Source of the DNA: Lysinibacillus sp.
Lineage (GTDB): Bacteria > Bacillota > Bacilli > Bacillales_A > Planococcaceae
Length of the DNA stretch: 64,000 nt
Assembly (NCBI GenBank): GCA_031181585.1
Contig: JAPSKP010000003.1
Location: 62,001-126,000, forward strand
Direction of reading: 5' to 3'
The notes under the pieces were generated by a model. It had not been told where the DNA came from. It made no database searches and saw only the letters and a list, made by a program, of their open reading frames with translations. The first letter of the stretch is position 1; each line of letters opens with the position of its first letter. Of this stretch, positions 54,483 through 64,000 are shown in pieces. The translations under genes and the position numbers were made by a program.

Positions 54483-54958
54483 GCACGGCTCACCTCCAGA
54501 ATAGCCTTTTCAAATGAATCACGTATCGATGCAATTGTTTCATCAATATCTGCCGCATCGATCGCGTGAATATATAAATATTTATTATCATCAGAAATAT
54601 GAACAACAACTGTTCCAGGCGTAAGGGTAATCAAGCTGGATAAAAGTGTAAGCTCCCATTCTTCAGTTAATGCTGTTTCATACTTGAAAAAAGCCGGCTG
54701 CATATCCAATTTTGGTTTTAATACAACTTTTAATACAGCAATATTTGCGAGAACAAGCTCCTTTAGGAACAGCAATGCTAATTTTATAATCGCCCAAATT
54801 CTCTCAAGATAAAGGCGGCCATTGAAGAAACGCCGCATAATAATGAGAGCTAAAGCTCCCAGCAGAAAGCCGATTAGAAACCCGTTGGCACTAAAATTCG
54901 CGGATAGAAACATCCATAGAAATGCTAAGGAGAAGTTAAGCAGAATTTGAAAGGCCAA
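54479..54958 (-). CDS. mrpE: Na+/H+ antiporter subunit MrpE
   Basis: A 159-residue membrane subunit, with N-terminal helices and a cytoplasmic C-terminal domain. LTLLSSLITLTPGTVVVHIS is the conserved MrpE segment. It begins one base after the mrpD stop, with overlap of mrpF at its end, keeping the order D-E-F. Confidence 0.94.
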   Translation of the reverse strand: MAFQILLNFSLAFLWMFLSANFSANGFLIGFLLGALALIIMRRFFNGRLYLERIWAIIKLALLFLKELVLANIAVLKVVLKPKLDMQPAFFKYETALTEEWELTLLSSLITLTPGTVVVHISDDNKYLYIHAIDAADIDETIASIRDSFEKAILEVSRA

Positions 54959-54959
54959 T

Positions 54960-56447
54960 CTATTCTCCTCCTTTCATGACTGCATCTACATATATGCTTG
55001 GATCAACTAGGATTTTCGCAGCATTATCCATAAACGGGACGAGCCATTCCGAACCGACCCCGTAGGCAACGGATATAATAACAAGTATGGCAGTTGGGAA
55101 GAACATACGGTTATAGCGGTGCTTTTCCACAGTAACACGTTCGCCTTCTTCACCCCAAAATGCATAAATAAAGATACGGATTACCGACAGCAATACAATC
55201 AAGCTTGAGGCTAGCAGGAAGATACTGCTCCAAATATTGCCTGCTTCAAAACCACCCTGCACAATTAGCAGCTTGCCGATAAAACCACTTAAAGGCGGGA
55301 TGCCAGCAAGGCCGAAAGCAGCAATTAAATAGAACCACCCGAGCACAGGGTATGTTTTCATCAAGCCGCCCATTTTACGCAAATTTGAAGTGCCAGTGAC
55401 ATAGATGACCAAACCAACCAGCATGAACAATACAGCCTTAATAATCATATCGTGTACAAGATAGAAGAGGGCGCCTTCTAATCCGGTTTCATTCATTTGC
55501 GCAGTGCCGAATAAAATGACACCGACCGCAATCACGATGTTATAAATAATAATTTGTTTTACATTAAACGTAGCAAGTGCGCCAATGCATCCTGCCAAAA
55601 TTGTTAACACGGCTAAAATCAACAGAATCTCATGTGTATACGAAACATCATGTACGAAAAAGAGCGTGTATGTACGCATAATCGCATAGACCCCGACCTT
55701 TGTGAGCAATGCACCGAACAATGCAAGAACAGGGATAGGGGCTGCTCCATATGAGCTTGGCAGCCAGAAATAAAGCGGGAAAATCGCTGCTTTTAATCCG
55801 AATACGAGCAAGAACAGAACAGCAATTGTCGTAATGATGCCAGGCTGATTAATTTCAGCAATTTTCACTGAAATATCTGCCATGCTTAATGTTCCTACAA
55901 CAGAATATAAATAAGCTACCGCAATAACGAATAAAGCGGAGGAAATGACGTTCACTAAAATGTATTTGATGGACTCCCGAAGCTGTCCTTTCTCTCCGCC
56001 TAGTACAATCAGCAGATATGAAGACATTAAGAGTACTTCAAAGAATACAAACAAGTTAAAAATATCGCCTGTTGTAAAGGCACCAGTCACCCCAGTTAAA
56101 ATGAACATGAGGCCAGGGTAGTAGAAAAACTGTTCCCGTTCCCGGCCGATGGATTCAAAGCTGTACCAAGCAATGAAAAAACCAAGCACGAAAGTAGTGA
56201 ATACCAGTAATGAAGACATACCATCAGCTACCATCGTAATGCCGTAAGGTGCCGGCCAGTTTCCAAATGTTATGGTTTGTACTCCCTCATTCTTTACCTT
56301 TACCATAACAAGCAATGCCATAAATGCTGCGCAGAAAAGTGTCAGCAAAGAAAGAATCCGCTGAAGTCGCACCTTCTTGTGTAAAAACATTAAGACCATT
56401 CCCATGAAAAATGGGATAAGGATCGGAATTAACAGGAAGTTAATCAT
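54960..56447 (-). CDS. mrpD: Na+/H+ antiporter subunit MrpD
   Basis: A 495-residue proton-pathway subunit homologous to complex I NuoM/N. The conserved acidic and lysine residues lie in the helices around FVFFEVLLMSSYLLI (Glu) and LFLLVFGLKAAIFPLYFWLP (Lys). I start at the ATG at 56447 (MINFLLIPILIPFFMG), which sits at a normal distance from AAAGGAAG; GTG/ATG codons two or three positions earlier sit within that site. The start overlaps the end of mrpC. Confidence 0.94.
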   Translation of the reverse strand: MINFLLIPILIPFFMGMVLMFLHKKVRLQRILSLLTLFCAAFMALLVMVKVKNEGVQTITFGNWPAPYGITMVADGMSSLLVFTTFVLGFFIAWYSFESIGREREQFFYYPGLMFILTGVTGAFTTGDIFNLFVFFEVLLMSSYLLIVLGGEKGQLRESIKYILVNVISSALFVIAVAYLYSVVGTLSMADISVKIAEINQPGIITTIAVLFLLVFGLKAAIFPLYFWLPSSYGAAPIPVLALFGALLTKVGVYAIMRTYTLFFVHDVSYTHEILLILAVLTILAGCIGALATFNVKQIIIYNIVIAVGVILFGTAQMNETGLEGALFYLVHDMIIKAVLFMLVGLVIYVTGTSNLRKMGGLMKTYPVLGWFYLIAAFGLAGIPPLSGFIGKLLIVQGGFEAGNIWSSIFLLASSLIVLLSVIRIFIYAFWGEEGERVTVEKHRYNRMFFPTAILVIISVAYGVGSEWLVPFMDNAAKILVDPSIYVDAVMKGGE

Positions 56448-56781
56448 CTTCATCACTTCCTTTCATCTTAGTCGTATCATCCGTCCCAAGCTCTTGATAA
56501 GCACGGTAGGCGAGTACGAGGAAGAACGCCGTCACTCCAAATGAAATAACAATGGCTGTTAAGATCAGTGCTTGTGGCAGGGGATCTGCATAATCTGTTA
56601 CACCCTCACCTAGCACGGGAGGACTTTCCCCTCCAAGACCTCCCATCGTCAAAATGAGCAGATGTGCACCGTGGCTCAACAGCCCAGTACCGATAATAAT
56701 CCGCAAAAGGGAGCGGGATAAGATTAAATAAATTGCGGCCATAAACAGGAATCCGCATACAAAAGCCATTACAATTTCCAT
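56440..56781 (-). CDS. mrpC: Na+/H+ antiporter subunit MrpC
   Basis: A 113-residue NuoK-like subunit with three helices and the signature GLLSHGAHLLILTMGG, carrying the Gly/His-rich patch near the Mrp interface. The stop of mrpB and the start of mrpC share one base. The C-terminal DDTTKMKGSDEDD tail is acidic. Confidence 0.95.
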   Translation of the reverse strand: MEIVMAFVCGFLFMAAIYLILSRSLLRIIIGTGLLSHGAHLLILTMGGLGGESPPVLGEGVTDYADPLPQALILTAIVISFGVTAFFLVLAYRAYQELGTDDTTKMKGSDEDD

Positions 56782-57203
56782 TATTCATCCTCTCCTATCG
56801 TTTGAATAATGGTCATCGTCACACCGACAACAACGAGAAATACACCAAGGTCAAACAACGCTGCAGTATGAAGCGATGTCTTTCCAATCAGCGGCAAGTG
56901 GAAATAATCAAAAAAGTGAGTAAAGAAAGGCTTTCCCTTAAACATCGGAAAAGCGGCCGTTCCTACTGCCAAAATTAATCCGGCTGCCGTCATATACATA
57001 TAATTCACCGGAAGAATCATCTGTACTGTTTTCAAATCATAAGCAATTACGAGAAGAACGATTGCACTCGACATTAATAGACCGCCTACAAATCCTCCTC
57101 CTGGTGTATAATGCCCCGCAAAGAAAATATGGACAGCAAAGAAGAAAATGATGAAGAACACGAATTTGGAAGTAAACTGAAGGATTAAATTATTCGTTCT
57201 CAT
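56781..57203 (-). CDS. mrpB: Na+/H+ antiporter subunit MrpB
   Basis: A 140-residue membrane subunit with four helices, homologous to the C-terminal end of Mrp A-type chains. The GHYTPGGGFVGGLLMSSAIVL block is typical. It overlaps the end of mrpA by 14 bases. Confidence 0.95.
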   Translation of the reverse strand: MRTNNLILQFTSKFVFFIIFFFAVHIFFAGHYTPGGGFVGGLLMSSAIVLLVIAYDLKTVQMILPVNYMYMTAAGLILAVGTAAFPMFKGKPFFTHFFDYFHLPLIGKTSLHTAALFDLGVFLVVVGVTMTIIQTIGEDE

Positions 57204-59604
57204 TACTTTTCTCCTTTCTGCTCAAGCGAAGTTTAATCATGGCATAAATACCCATACCGGCAATGCCGAGTACCGTAATTTCAAATAATGTATCGAATCC
57301 ACGATAGTCTACCAGGATGACGTTTACAATATTGCCGCCTCCAGCGAGAGAATACACCGTTTCTTTATAGTAACCGGAAATGGATTCAACTAATTTTTGT
57401 GAATGCGCAGATAACGCTAATAACGTCACCATAGCACCAACACCAATTGCAATGATTGCACGTCCCACTTGGAATCGCATCCGCTCTTCAACCCGGCTAA
57501 GCTTCGGTAGATGATAGAAAGCCATCAGGAATAATGCAACAGAAATCGTTTCAATAACTAATTGTGTCAACGCAAGATCAGGTGCATTGAAAATAACAAA
57601 GAATAGGGCCACTGTATAGCCGACTGCCCCCAGCCCAACAATCGCTGTAATGCGGGATTTTGCAAACAGGGTAGTGAGCGTTCCTATTACTAATACAGCA
57701 ATCAGGGTAATATCATAGATTGCAATTGGGGAAACGTTTTCAAAAGATAAGGCAAATGCATCCTTGATGAAAAGTGTTCCTATGACAATACTGACAATGG
57801 CAGCAAACATGTATGTCAAATATTTGCGGATTGACCCCGTCATATAAAGATTTGAGAAACGCTCCATTAACGTATCTAGTACCGTATTCATCATAAAATC
57901 ATACAGTTTATTTAGCGACAGCCATTCAGGAATTATACGATAAACCTTTTGCCACTTAGGAAGCAGAAGGAATAATAGTAATCCAACTGCAACTATGCCG
58001 ACTGTCATCCAGAACTCGGGCTTGAATCCATGCCATGCATGTACTGCAATATTCACTTCATCAGGCGAAGAATATAAAAACGGCTGAATTACCGCAACAG
58101 CAGGTTTCACAAATAGATCGCCGATTAGATTCGGAATGAAAAAGATTGAAACGACAAGGACGGCTAGAATGACTGGAGAAACGAGCATACCAACCGGTGC
58201 TTCATGTGGTTTTTTTGGTAATTTCGCCGCTTGTAATTTCCCAGTAAACGTTTTAAATACAAAGTAAAAGCTGTAGACAAACGTGAATACGCTTGCCACC
58301 CAAGCAATAATCGGGAACAATACGCCAAATGTTTCGAAGTTGAATAGGCCAAATTCTTTCACTGAAAGCATACCCGTCAAAAACATTTCCTTACTCAAGA
58401 AGCCATTAAATGGCGGAAGACCTGCCATAGAAAAGCTGCCGATTAATGCTACTGTAAAGCTGACCGGCATTAGGCTCATTAACCCGCCCAATTTTCTAAT
58501 ATCTCTTGTCCCAGTCTCATGATCTACAATCCCGGCAATCATGAATAGACTTCCTTTAAATGTGGCATGGTTGATCAAATGGAAGATTGCTGCAAATCCG
58601 GCATATTTAAAGACCGTGCCTGCTGCATCTTCGACATGGAAAGCCATTGCTGCTACACCTAAAAGCGACATAATAAGACCAAGCTGACTCACTGTAGAGA
58701 AAGCTAAAATCCCTTTTAAATCGGTCTGCTTAGAGGCAAATAGGGAGCCCCAAAACAGAGTAAGTAATCCAATGCCGGCAACAAGCCACACCCATACTTC
58801 AGAAAGAGCAAAAATTGGTGTAAAGCGTGCAACTAAATAGATTCCGGCTTTTACCATTGTGGCTGAGTGAAGATAAGCCGATACAGGTGTCGGCGCCTCC
58901 ATGGCATCTGGCAGCCAAATATAGAATGGGAACTGCGCAGATTTTGTAAATGCTCCTAGTAAAATTAATACAAGCGCTAGTACAAAATAATCATGTGAAG
59001 CTATGCTAGGTGCCTGAACAATTAACTCCCGGATGGAGAATGTGCCGCCCATCAGTGATAGAAGAACGAAACCGCCAAGCATCATCAATCCGCCGGCAAC
59101 TGTAATCATCATCGATTTTAAAGCGCCGAAACGAGACTTATCGCGATTGAACCAGTACCCAATCAACAGGAAGGATGAAATGGAAGTCAACTCCCAGAAT
59201 AGATAAAGAGTAATGACATGGTCGGATTGAACGACCCCAAGCATTGCCGTCATAAACATTAATAAATAAACATAAAAGTTGTGTAGCTGCTCCTTTGTTT
59301 TATCCAAATAGAAAATAGAATAAAGAACAACTAACGAGCCGATTCCTGTTATCAGGATGGAAAAGAGTATACTCAATCCGTCCAAATAAGAACTGAACGA
59401 AATATCGAGAGAGGGAATCCACTCCATAACCGCAACGGCAGACTCTCCATTAATCGTTTGCTTGATGAACGAGGTATAATAGCCGAGTAAAGCAAGGGGG
59501 ACTAACAATACAAACCATCCCGTATGTATGGCCCGAATTTGCTTAAATAAAAAAGGCAACAAAATTGCTGCAATAATCGGGATGAATATGGCAAGCACTT
59601 GCAT
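57190..59604 (-). CDS. mrpA: Na+/H+ antiporter subunit MrpA
   Basis: An 804-residue membrane subunit, homologous to complex I NuoL with an extra C-terminal NuoJ-like portion. About 20 helices; conserved LYLFWELTSISSFLLIGYW (Glu) and AQFPFYIWLPDAMEAPTPVSAYLHSATMVKAGIYL (Lys/His) form the proton path. The complex expels Na+ in exchange for H+ and is important in alkaline or salty conditions. I start at the ATG at 59604, behind AAAGGAGG; the 23 codons upstream are the leader. First gene of the operon, read from the right. Confidence 0.95.
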   Translation of the reverse strand: MQVLAIFIPIIAAILLPFLFKQIRAIHTGWFVLLVPLALLGYYTSFIKQTINGESAVAVMEWIPSLDISFSSYLDGLSILFSILITGIGSLVVLYSIFYLDKTKEQLHNFYVYLLMFMTAMLGVVQSDHVITLYLFWELTSISSFLLIGYWFNRDKSRFGALKSMMITVAGGLMMLGGFVLLSLMGGTFSIRELIVQAPSIASHDYFVLALVLILLGAFTKSAQFPFYIWLPDAMEAPTPVSAYLHSATMVKAGIYLVARFTPIFALSEVWVWLVAGIGLLTLFWGSLFASKQTDLKGILAFSTVSQLGLIMSLLGVAAMAFHVEDAAGTVFKYAGFAAIFHLINHATFKGSLFMIAGIVDHETGTRDIRKLGGLMSLMPVSFTVALIGSFSMAGLPPFNGFLSKEMFLTGMLSVKEFGLFNFETFGVLFPIIAWVASVFTFVYSFYFVFKTFTGKLQAAKLPKKPHEAPVGMLVSPVILAVLVVSIFFIPNLIGDLFVKPAVAVIQPFLYSSPDEVNIAVHAWHGFKPEFWMTVGIVAVGLLLFLLLPKWQKVYRIIPEWLSLNKLYDFMMNTVLDTLMERFSNLYMTGSIRKYLTYMFAAIVSIVIGTLFIKDAFALSFENVSPIAIYDITLIAVLVIGTLTTLFAKSRITAIVGLGAVGYTVALFFVIFNAPDLALTQLVIETISVALFLMAFYHLPKLSRVEERMRFQVGRAIIAIGVGAMVTLLALSAHSQKLVESISGYYKETVYSLAGGGNIVNVILVDYRGFDTLFEITVLGIAGMGIYAMIKLRLSRKEKSNENE

Positions 59605-59764
59605 CACCACGCCTCCTTTCAAAAAAAATTTTCTCAATAGCACAATTATAACGTACTTCAAAGACAGATGCATACCCGTAATCTCTTTCAGGAGTTGATA
59701 AGAGCGGGGTTTTTTCAGTATTATTAAATATGTAGGAATAAAGAAAAATGGGGTAAAAAAAATT

Positions 59765-60325
59765 ATGAAAAATCCATATTTATATGGCTATCTACCGCTT
59801 TTTACGATTTTGCTTTTTAGTTTGACATTTGGCATTTATGTAGTGACAGAATCAATGGGGATCTTGCAGGGAATCGGTGTATATGCCGGCATGCGCGAAT
59901 TTTTGTCGGAGATGGAGTTAAAAGTGTTTTTACTAATTCTATTTTCTCTTTGCTTTTTTATGTTATTTTCCGCCCTTAAGTTAATCGGAGAGACTGTCCA
60001 TGAATTAGGCATGCTTTTCTTTTCGAAAGATTATAAAGGGGAGACAATGAGCGCAGCACGCGGAGGGTATGTCATCTTTTTCATTGGAGCACTACTGTCT
60101 GCTTTTGGCATTCAATCGGCCATTGTACTGCTCGCTGTAGCTGCATTGACTGTAGCGGTTTATTTTGTCTATACGATTTATAAAATGAGCTTTTTTATGA
60201 ATATGACAGGTTTAATTGGGCTGATCTTTTTTGAAATACTATTTTGGGTATTATTTAGTACTACGATACTATACATAATTATCAAGCTATATAACGGCAT
60301 TATTGCAAGCTTGCCGTTTGTATAG
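59765..60325 (+). CDS. yufK: YufK-family membrane protein
   Basis: A 186-residue integral membrane protein (five or so helices), YufK/DUF5366 family. MKNPYLYGYLPLFTILLFSLTFGIYVVTESMG at the N-terminus and HELGMLFFSKDYKGE in the middle are its landmarks. The function is unknown; it is divergent from mrpA. The ribosome site is weak (GGGG, eleven bases before the ATG). Confidence 0.83.
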   Translation: MKNPYLYGYLPLFTILLFSLTFGIYVVTESMGILQGIGVYAGMREFLSEMELKVFLLILFSLCFFMLFSALKLIGETVHELGMLFFSKDYKGETMSAARGGYVIFFIGALLSAFGIQSAIVLLAVAALTVAVYFVYTIYKMSFFMNMTGLIGLIFFEILFWVLFSTTILYIIIKLYNGIIASLPFV

Positions 60326-60346
60326 ACCAAATACCTTTACATATGA

Positions 60347-60380
60347 AAAGAGGATCACCATTTAATGGTGATCCTTCTTT
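60347..60380. terminator. Bidirectional terminator, yufK / pbp
   Basis: GGATCACCATT and AATGGTGATCC form the stem, with A-rich and T-rich ends. Confidence 0.87.
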
Positions 60381-62229
60381 AATCCATGATAGCATTGAAT
60401 ATTTTAAAATGAATTCGGTACTTTTCAAGACTTTGCATATTACGAGGTTCATCGTAGCCAATCCAGACAGCGGTTGTATAATTTTCTGTCAAACCGGCCA
60501 GCCAGAAATCCTTATAGTCATTTGTCGTACCTGTTTTGGCTCCAATGTAGGAGGTATTAGTAGACAGGCCCGCCCCCGTACCTTTCCGGACAACATCGGA
60601 TAAAAGAGTCCGCATATGCCGTACCGTTTTCGTCGACCAAATGACATTACGCTCATCCGGCCATTCATAAAGGATATTCCCCTCTAAATCTGTCACTTTC
60701 CGAATGGCCCTTGCCGGTAAATAACTACCATCTATAAAGCTTGTATAAGCATCAGCCATCTCCAATGAAGTTACACCATAGGTCAACCCGCCAAGTGCTG
60801 CAGAGTAGTTGCGGTCCTCTTCGACAATTGACCGGAAATTAAAGCGGTCAATATATCCAAATGCTTGCTCCAGCCCAACTTTATTTAAGAGGCGGAGGGC
60901 ACTAGTGTTATAGCTCCAGCTAAAGGCAGTAGAAATCGAGACATTTCCGTATATACCGCCGCCGTAGTTCTGCGGGCAAAAATTGCCCAGGCAGTAGGGA
61001 GCACCGCTGATTGTCGATGCTGGTGTGTAATCCAGCAGCTCAATAGCCGGCGCATAGTCGATTAACGGCTTGAAGGCAGAACCCGGCTGTCGAGGGGTCT
61101 GGTAGACTCGATGCAGATTTAGTTTTTCATAGTTTTTACCTGCAAACATACTAACGATCTCACGTGTTTCATTATCGATAATAACGGCACTTGCTTCAAT
61201 ATCATAGGGGGAAAGAATTTGATCCACCGCTGCTTCATCGGCTGCCTGTTTCTCAGGCAGAAGAGCAGTGTAAATATTAATACCTCCTGCAAGTAATTGA
61301 TCAATACGAGCATCCAACTGTAACGAGATAAGATTGCGTTCCTCCGTATTATCCGTTTTGGATAAACGCTCATCAAATCCTTCTGTATGTGACACTAGCC
61401 AGCGTAGCTCCTGTAATACATATGTGCTATAGGCTGGGTGATGCTGCATTTTCTTTTTGATATGCAGTTCGATCGGCTGTTGTTTGGCAACTGCCGCTTC
61501 TTCGGAAGAAATAATATTGTTTTTGGCCAGCGTATCAAGCAAGCGTTCTTGCCGTGCCTTTGTATTGGCAAATTTCGTTACAGGGTCGTAAAGACTAGGA
61601 TTGTTAGGGATGGCTGAAATGAAAGCCAGCTGTGCTACAGACAACTCACCGAGCGGACGGCCGAAGTAGTAGGTAGCTGCACTGGCAATGCCATAAACTT
61701 GATGGCCAAAATATATTTCATTCAAATACATCTCTAATATTTCTTCTTTCTCGTAGACCTGTTCAAGCTCGTAGGCATAAAATAACTCCATCAGCTTGCG
61801 CTCATATGTCTTTTCCTCGGACAAATAGCGCATGCGCACAAGCTGCTGGGTAATCGTACTGCCGCCCTGCTGCCTGGATTTTTCAGCAGAGTTAGCCATA
61901 ACAGCCCGTGCAATAGCACTTACATCAAAGCCGATATGATGAAAAAAGGCAGTATCTTCACTATAGATAAATATATCTTTTACAATTTGCGGAAATTCAT
62001 CATAGTTGAGCGGCTCACGCCATTCGACGTATTCCTCGCTGAATAACGTACCTTCACTATCAAGCAGCGTTACAGGCAGCTGAGCCTGCATCTGCGGAAG
62101 GTGGATAGATGCCTCTATTTTTTCCTCATGTGCTTTCGCAGCGGCTACTTCCTTCCATACTTCATTCCCCACAAGCAGCAGTAAAAGTATGGAGCAAAGG
62201 ATCAGGAAATACCCGAAAATCTGTTTCAT
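60379..62229 (-). CDS. pbpD: Class A penicillin-binding protein (PbpD-like)
   Basis: A bifunctional peptidoglycan synthase of 616 residues. N-terminal membrane anchor (about 5-22), glycosyltransferase domain with EDTAFFHHIGFD (catalytic Glu) and GGSTITQQLVR, and a transpeptidase domain with SxxK (PGSAFKPL), SxN (SYN) and KTG (GAKTGTTNDYKDFW). It builds glycan strands and cross-links peptides outside the membrane. Length and adjacency to a YuxJ-like MFS gene match B. subtilis pbpD (PBP4). GGAGGAAAA precedes the ATG. Confidence 0.9.
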   Translation of the reverse strand: MKQIFGYFLILCSILLLLLVGNEVWKEVAAAKAHEEKIEASIHLPQMQAQLPVTLLDSEGTLFSEEYVEWREPLNYDEFPQIVKDIFIYSEDTAFFHHIGFDVSAIARAVMANSAEKSRQQGGSTITQQLVRMRYLSEEKTYERKLMELFYAYELEQVYEKEEILEMYLNEIYFGHQVYGIASAATYYFGRPLGELSVAQLAFISAIPNNPSLYDPVTKFANTKARQERLLDTLAKNNIISSEEAAVAKQQPIELHIKKKMQHHPAYSTYVLQELRWLVSHTEGFDERLSKTDNTEERNLISLQLDARIDQLLAGGINIYTALLPEKQAADEAAVDQILSPYDIEASAVIIDNETREIVSMFAGKNYEKLNLHRVYQTPRQPGSAFKPLIDYAPAIELLDYTPASTISGAPYCLGNFCPQNYGGGIYGNVSISTAFSWSYNTSALRLLNKVGLEQAFGYIDRFNFRSIVEEDRNYSAALGGLTYGVTSLEMADAYTSFIDGSYLPARAIRKVTDLEGNILYEWPDERNVIWSTKTVRHMRTLLSDVVRKGTGAGLSTNTSYIGAKTGTTNDYKDFWLAGLTENYTTAVWIGYDEPRNMQSLEKYRIHFKIFNAIMD

Positions 62230-62283
62230 ATGTTTTCCTCCAACAGTTCACATATAGCAAGAATACCATAGTTTTACTGTTCG

Positions 62284-63501
62284 TTATACGTGATTTTTAA
62301 GGAGATCATCCATATGCTGCTTTGGCATTTTCTGAATAAAATAGATGATGACAAATGCGATGAAAAAGAGCAGTCCAGTCGAATAAAAGACCGCTGGAAT
62401 GTCCCATGCCCCGCTTATAACACCGCCTAATACAGGGCCTATAATATTTCCGAGGAAACGGAAGCTTTGGTTATAGCCCATAATTTCCCCTTGTACATCG
62501 ATCGGTGCTTCACGCCGAATTAGGGCAGATGTAATAGGGACCAGGCCTCCAACGACTATACCAAACAAAAGGCGCAGCACCATCAGCTGCCAAAGGGCAG
62601 TAACGAATGCTTGGGGAATGATGAATACCACACAAGCGATGAGTAAATATTTTAATACTTTTTCATACCCGACCCGGTCGCTCAATTTCCCCCAGAAGCG
62701 GGCAAACAAGATGTTGCCAAGACCCGTTGCACTAAAAGTAATTCCTGCAAGCAGTACTACCTCTTCAGCAGGTGTTAAGTGGGATACATATAGAGATAGG
62801 AGCGGCTGAATACTAAAGTTTCCGATTTGGATCAATGAGGTCACCATCATGACATTCAAGATCAGCCGATGATGGAAAATTGCCCAAACGACATTTTTTC
62901 GGGAATAGACAGCCGACTTTACCTTACGTTCTATTTTTGGCTCATGGACGCTGAAAATAATTAAGAAACCAGCAATGGCAATCGTAATAGCCGTGATGAT
63001 AAATGTATAACTGAAACCTACCGCATCTGCCATTGCTCCCCCGATGACAGGACCGAAAAGTGTCCCGCCGACACTGCCCATTTGCAGCGTTCCAAGCGTT
63101 TTACCAGCTACTTCCTTCGGTGTATGCTTACTTATAAAGGCTATCGAGGTAGGAATGAAACCTGTCACTACTCCCATGAATAGTCTCAAAAGGAAAAACT
63201 GCTCAACATTTTGCACGTACCCCATAAGAAAAATGCTGGCTGCAATCCCGAAAGCATTAATAATCATGATTGGCTTATAGCCGTATTTATCCGCAATTCT
63301 CCCCCAGATAGGAGACATCAGGAATGCTGTGATGAAAGTAGCGGCGAAAACAAGACCTGCCCATTTCTGCACGTAACTTTCAGTAAAATCTCCCATCGTA
63401 TCTATATAAAGCGAAAGAAACGGCATAATCATCGTTGCAGAAGCGGCTACAATAAAATTAGAAATAAATATGATGATAAAATTATGTTTGTTAGTTTGCA
63501 T
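62284..63501 (-). CDS. yuxJ: MFS transporter (YuxJ-like multidrug type)
   Basis: A 405-residue, 12-helix major facilitator. Motif A lies in the loop after helix 2 (GRIADKYGYKPIM), an antiporter-type C motif is in helix 5 (GGTLFGPVIGG), and a second motif-A-like loop is GKLSDRVGYEKVL. The ATG at 63501 follows AGGAAG; an earlier start adds 12 residues without a ribosome site. It is probably a drug or metabolite exporter. The position next to pbpD as in B. subtilis suggests the name; substrate is unknown. Confidence 0.84.
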   Translation of the reverse strand: MQTNKHNFIIIFISNFIVAASATMIMPFLSLYIDTMGDFTESYVQKWAGLVFAATFITAFLMSPIWGRIADKYGYKPIMIINAFGIAASIFLMGYVQNVEQFFLLRLFMGVVTGFIPTSIAFISKHTPKEVAGKTLGTLQMGSVGGTLFGPVIGGAMADAVGFSYTFIITAITIAIAGFLIIFSVHEPKIERKVKSAVYSRKNVVWAIFHHRLILNVMMVTSLIQIGNFSIQPLLSLYVSHLTPAEEVVLLAGITFSATGLGNILFARFWGKLSDRVGYEKVLKYLLIACVVFIIPQAFVTALWQLMVLRLLFGIVVGGLVPITSALIRREAPIDVQGEIMGYNQSFRFLGNIIGPVLGGVISGAWDIPAVFYSTGLLFFIAFVIIYFIQKMPKQHMDDLLKNHV

Positions 63502-63785
63502 TGTATCTCTACTTCCTATCTTTTGTGAAAATTTCATCTATTTAGTATAACTTATTTCGTGAGACGAAGGAAATGTTCTGTTTGATTCAATACCTTTTTC
63601 CTACATACCCATTGTGCATGCACTTTAATACGTCTTTTTATAAAATGATCTGTATCCTTGCGAAAGAAGGTGCAGATTGAAAATGAATCCTGAATTCCAG
63701 CAGAGCTAAGCGGAAAAAAAAAGCAAGGTGTGTTACACTAAATCGAGGTAAGAAACACCTAGACTTATTTAAAGGAGAGACAAGT

Positions 63786-64000
63786 ATGCTTCCACAATTA
63801 ACAAAAGAATTAAATGCCGGTGAAGTACTGGTAGAAATGAAAACAACAATGGGGTCATTAAAAATTAAACTGTTCCCGGAACAGGCTCCAAAAACAGTAG
63901 AAAACTTTTTAGGTCATGCCAAGTCAGGCTATTATGACGGTATTATTTTCCACCGTGTCATTCCAAACTTCATGATCCAGGGAGGCGACCCAACAGGCAC
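63786..64000 (+). CDS. Peptidyl-prolyl cis-trans isomerase (cyclophilin), 3' partial
   Basis: The N-terminal 71 residues of a cyclophilin-type prolyl isomerase. [45 protein letters not shown] are the cyclophilin landmarks; the catalytic Arg of FHRVI and the Phe/Met/Gln of FMIQGGD are present. There is no signal peptide, so it is cytosolic. AAAGGAGAG precedes the ATG. The gene runs off the right edge. Confidence 0.93.
   Translation, partial: MLPQLTKELNAGEVLVEMKTTMGSLKIKLFPEQAPKTVENFLGHAKSGYYDGIIFHRVIPNFMIQGGDPTG

Noticed and set aside
63500-63540. TTGTGAAAATTTCATC before the MFS gene as a Rex site
   Set aside because: Only the left half matches the consensus; the right half departs at several positions.

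Overview
The window is low-GC Bacillota chromosome. Gene content and order point to the Bacillales, most likely a Planococcaceae relative such as Solibacillus or Lysinibacillus; this is inference from gene order and protein style, not from a marker gene. Long stretches match Bacillus subtilis neighbourhoods: fadE-yusI-gcvH-yusF-yusE-metNPQ, lipA-yutD-yutE-yutF, yuzB/yutJ/yutI/yuzD/ndh, yuiB/yuiD/pepA, mrpABCDEFG and pbpD/yuxJ. I see no insertion sequence, prophage, CRISPR array, tRNA or rRNA.

Layout. 1-6.3 kb: end of a fatty-acid beta-oxidation gene, yusI, gcvH, yusF, yusE, then a SAM (S-box) riboswitch controlling the methionine transporter metNPQ. 6.4-13.7 kb: divergent gltC regulator and the glutamate synthase genes gltA and gltB. 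13.7-16.6 kb: a 7TMR-DISM histidine kinase and its OmpR-type regulator. 17-22.4 kb: the iron-sulfur assembly operon sufCDSUB. 22.5-31.3 kb: an AraC regulator, a glycerophosphodiesterase, a divergent glycerol-3-phosphate ABC transporter (ugpCAEB) with a clear Pho-box promoter, an ArsR-type regulator and a second, membrane-anchored glycerophosphodiesterase. 31.4-36.5 kb: yunF-yunE-yunD, an HD-GYP protein and yunB. 36.6-46.3 kb: lipoyl synthase, small conserved yut/yuz proteins, Fe-S carriers, two type II NADH dehydrogenases and a degenerate EAL protein of the YkuI type. 46.4-53.1 kb: a Nudix hydrolase, two CstA-family carbon transporters around yuiB, yuiD and pepA. 53.5-60.3 kb: a tiny Gly/Pro/Tyr-rich protein, the seven-gene Mrp Na+/H+ antiporter operon and yufK. 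60.3-64 kb: a class A penicillin-binding protein, an MFS exporter and the start of a cyclophilin.

The genes fall into a few physiological themes: sulfur and Fe-S supply (metNPQ, suf, IscA-type and NfuA-type carriers, lipA, gcvH), nitrogen assimilation (gltAB), phosphate salvage from phospholipid headgroups (two glycerophosphodiesterases plus Ugp), NADH oxidation under redox control (yutJ with two Rex operators) and ion or pH homeostasis (Mrp). No clearly new multi-gene system is visible. The most useful observations are regulatory: a four-repeat, 11-bp-period Pho box before ugp, paired Rex operators before yutJ, structured intergenic sequences inside the suf and glt gene pairs, a hydrophobic reading frame continuing in frame after the ArsR-type stop codon, and degenerate intergenic repeats shared by two distant sites.
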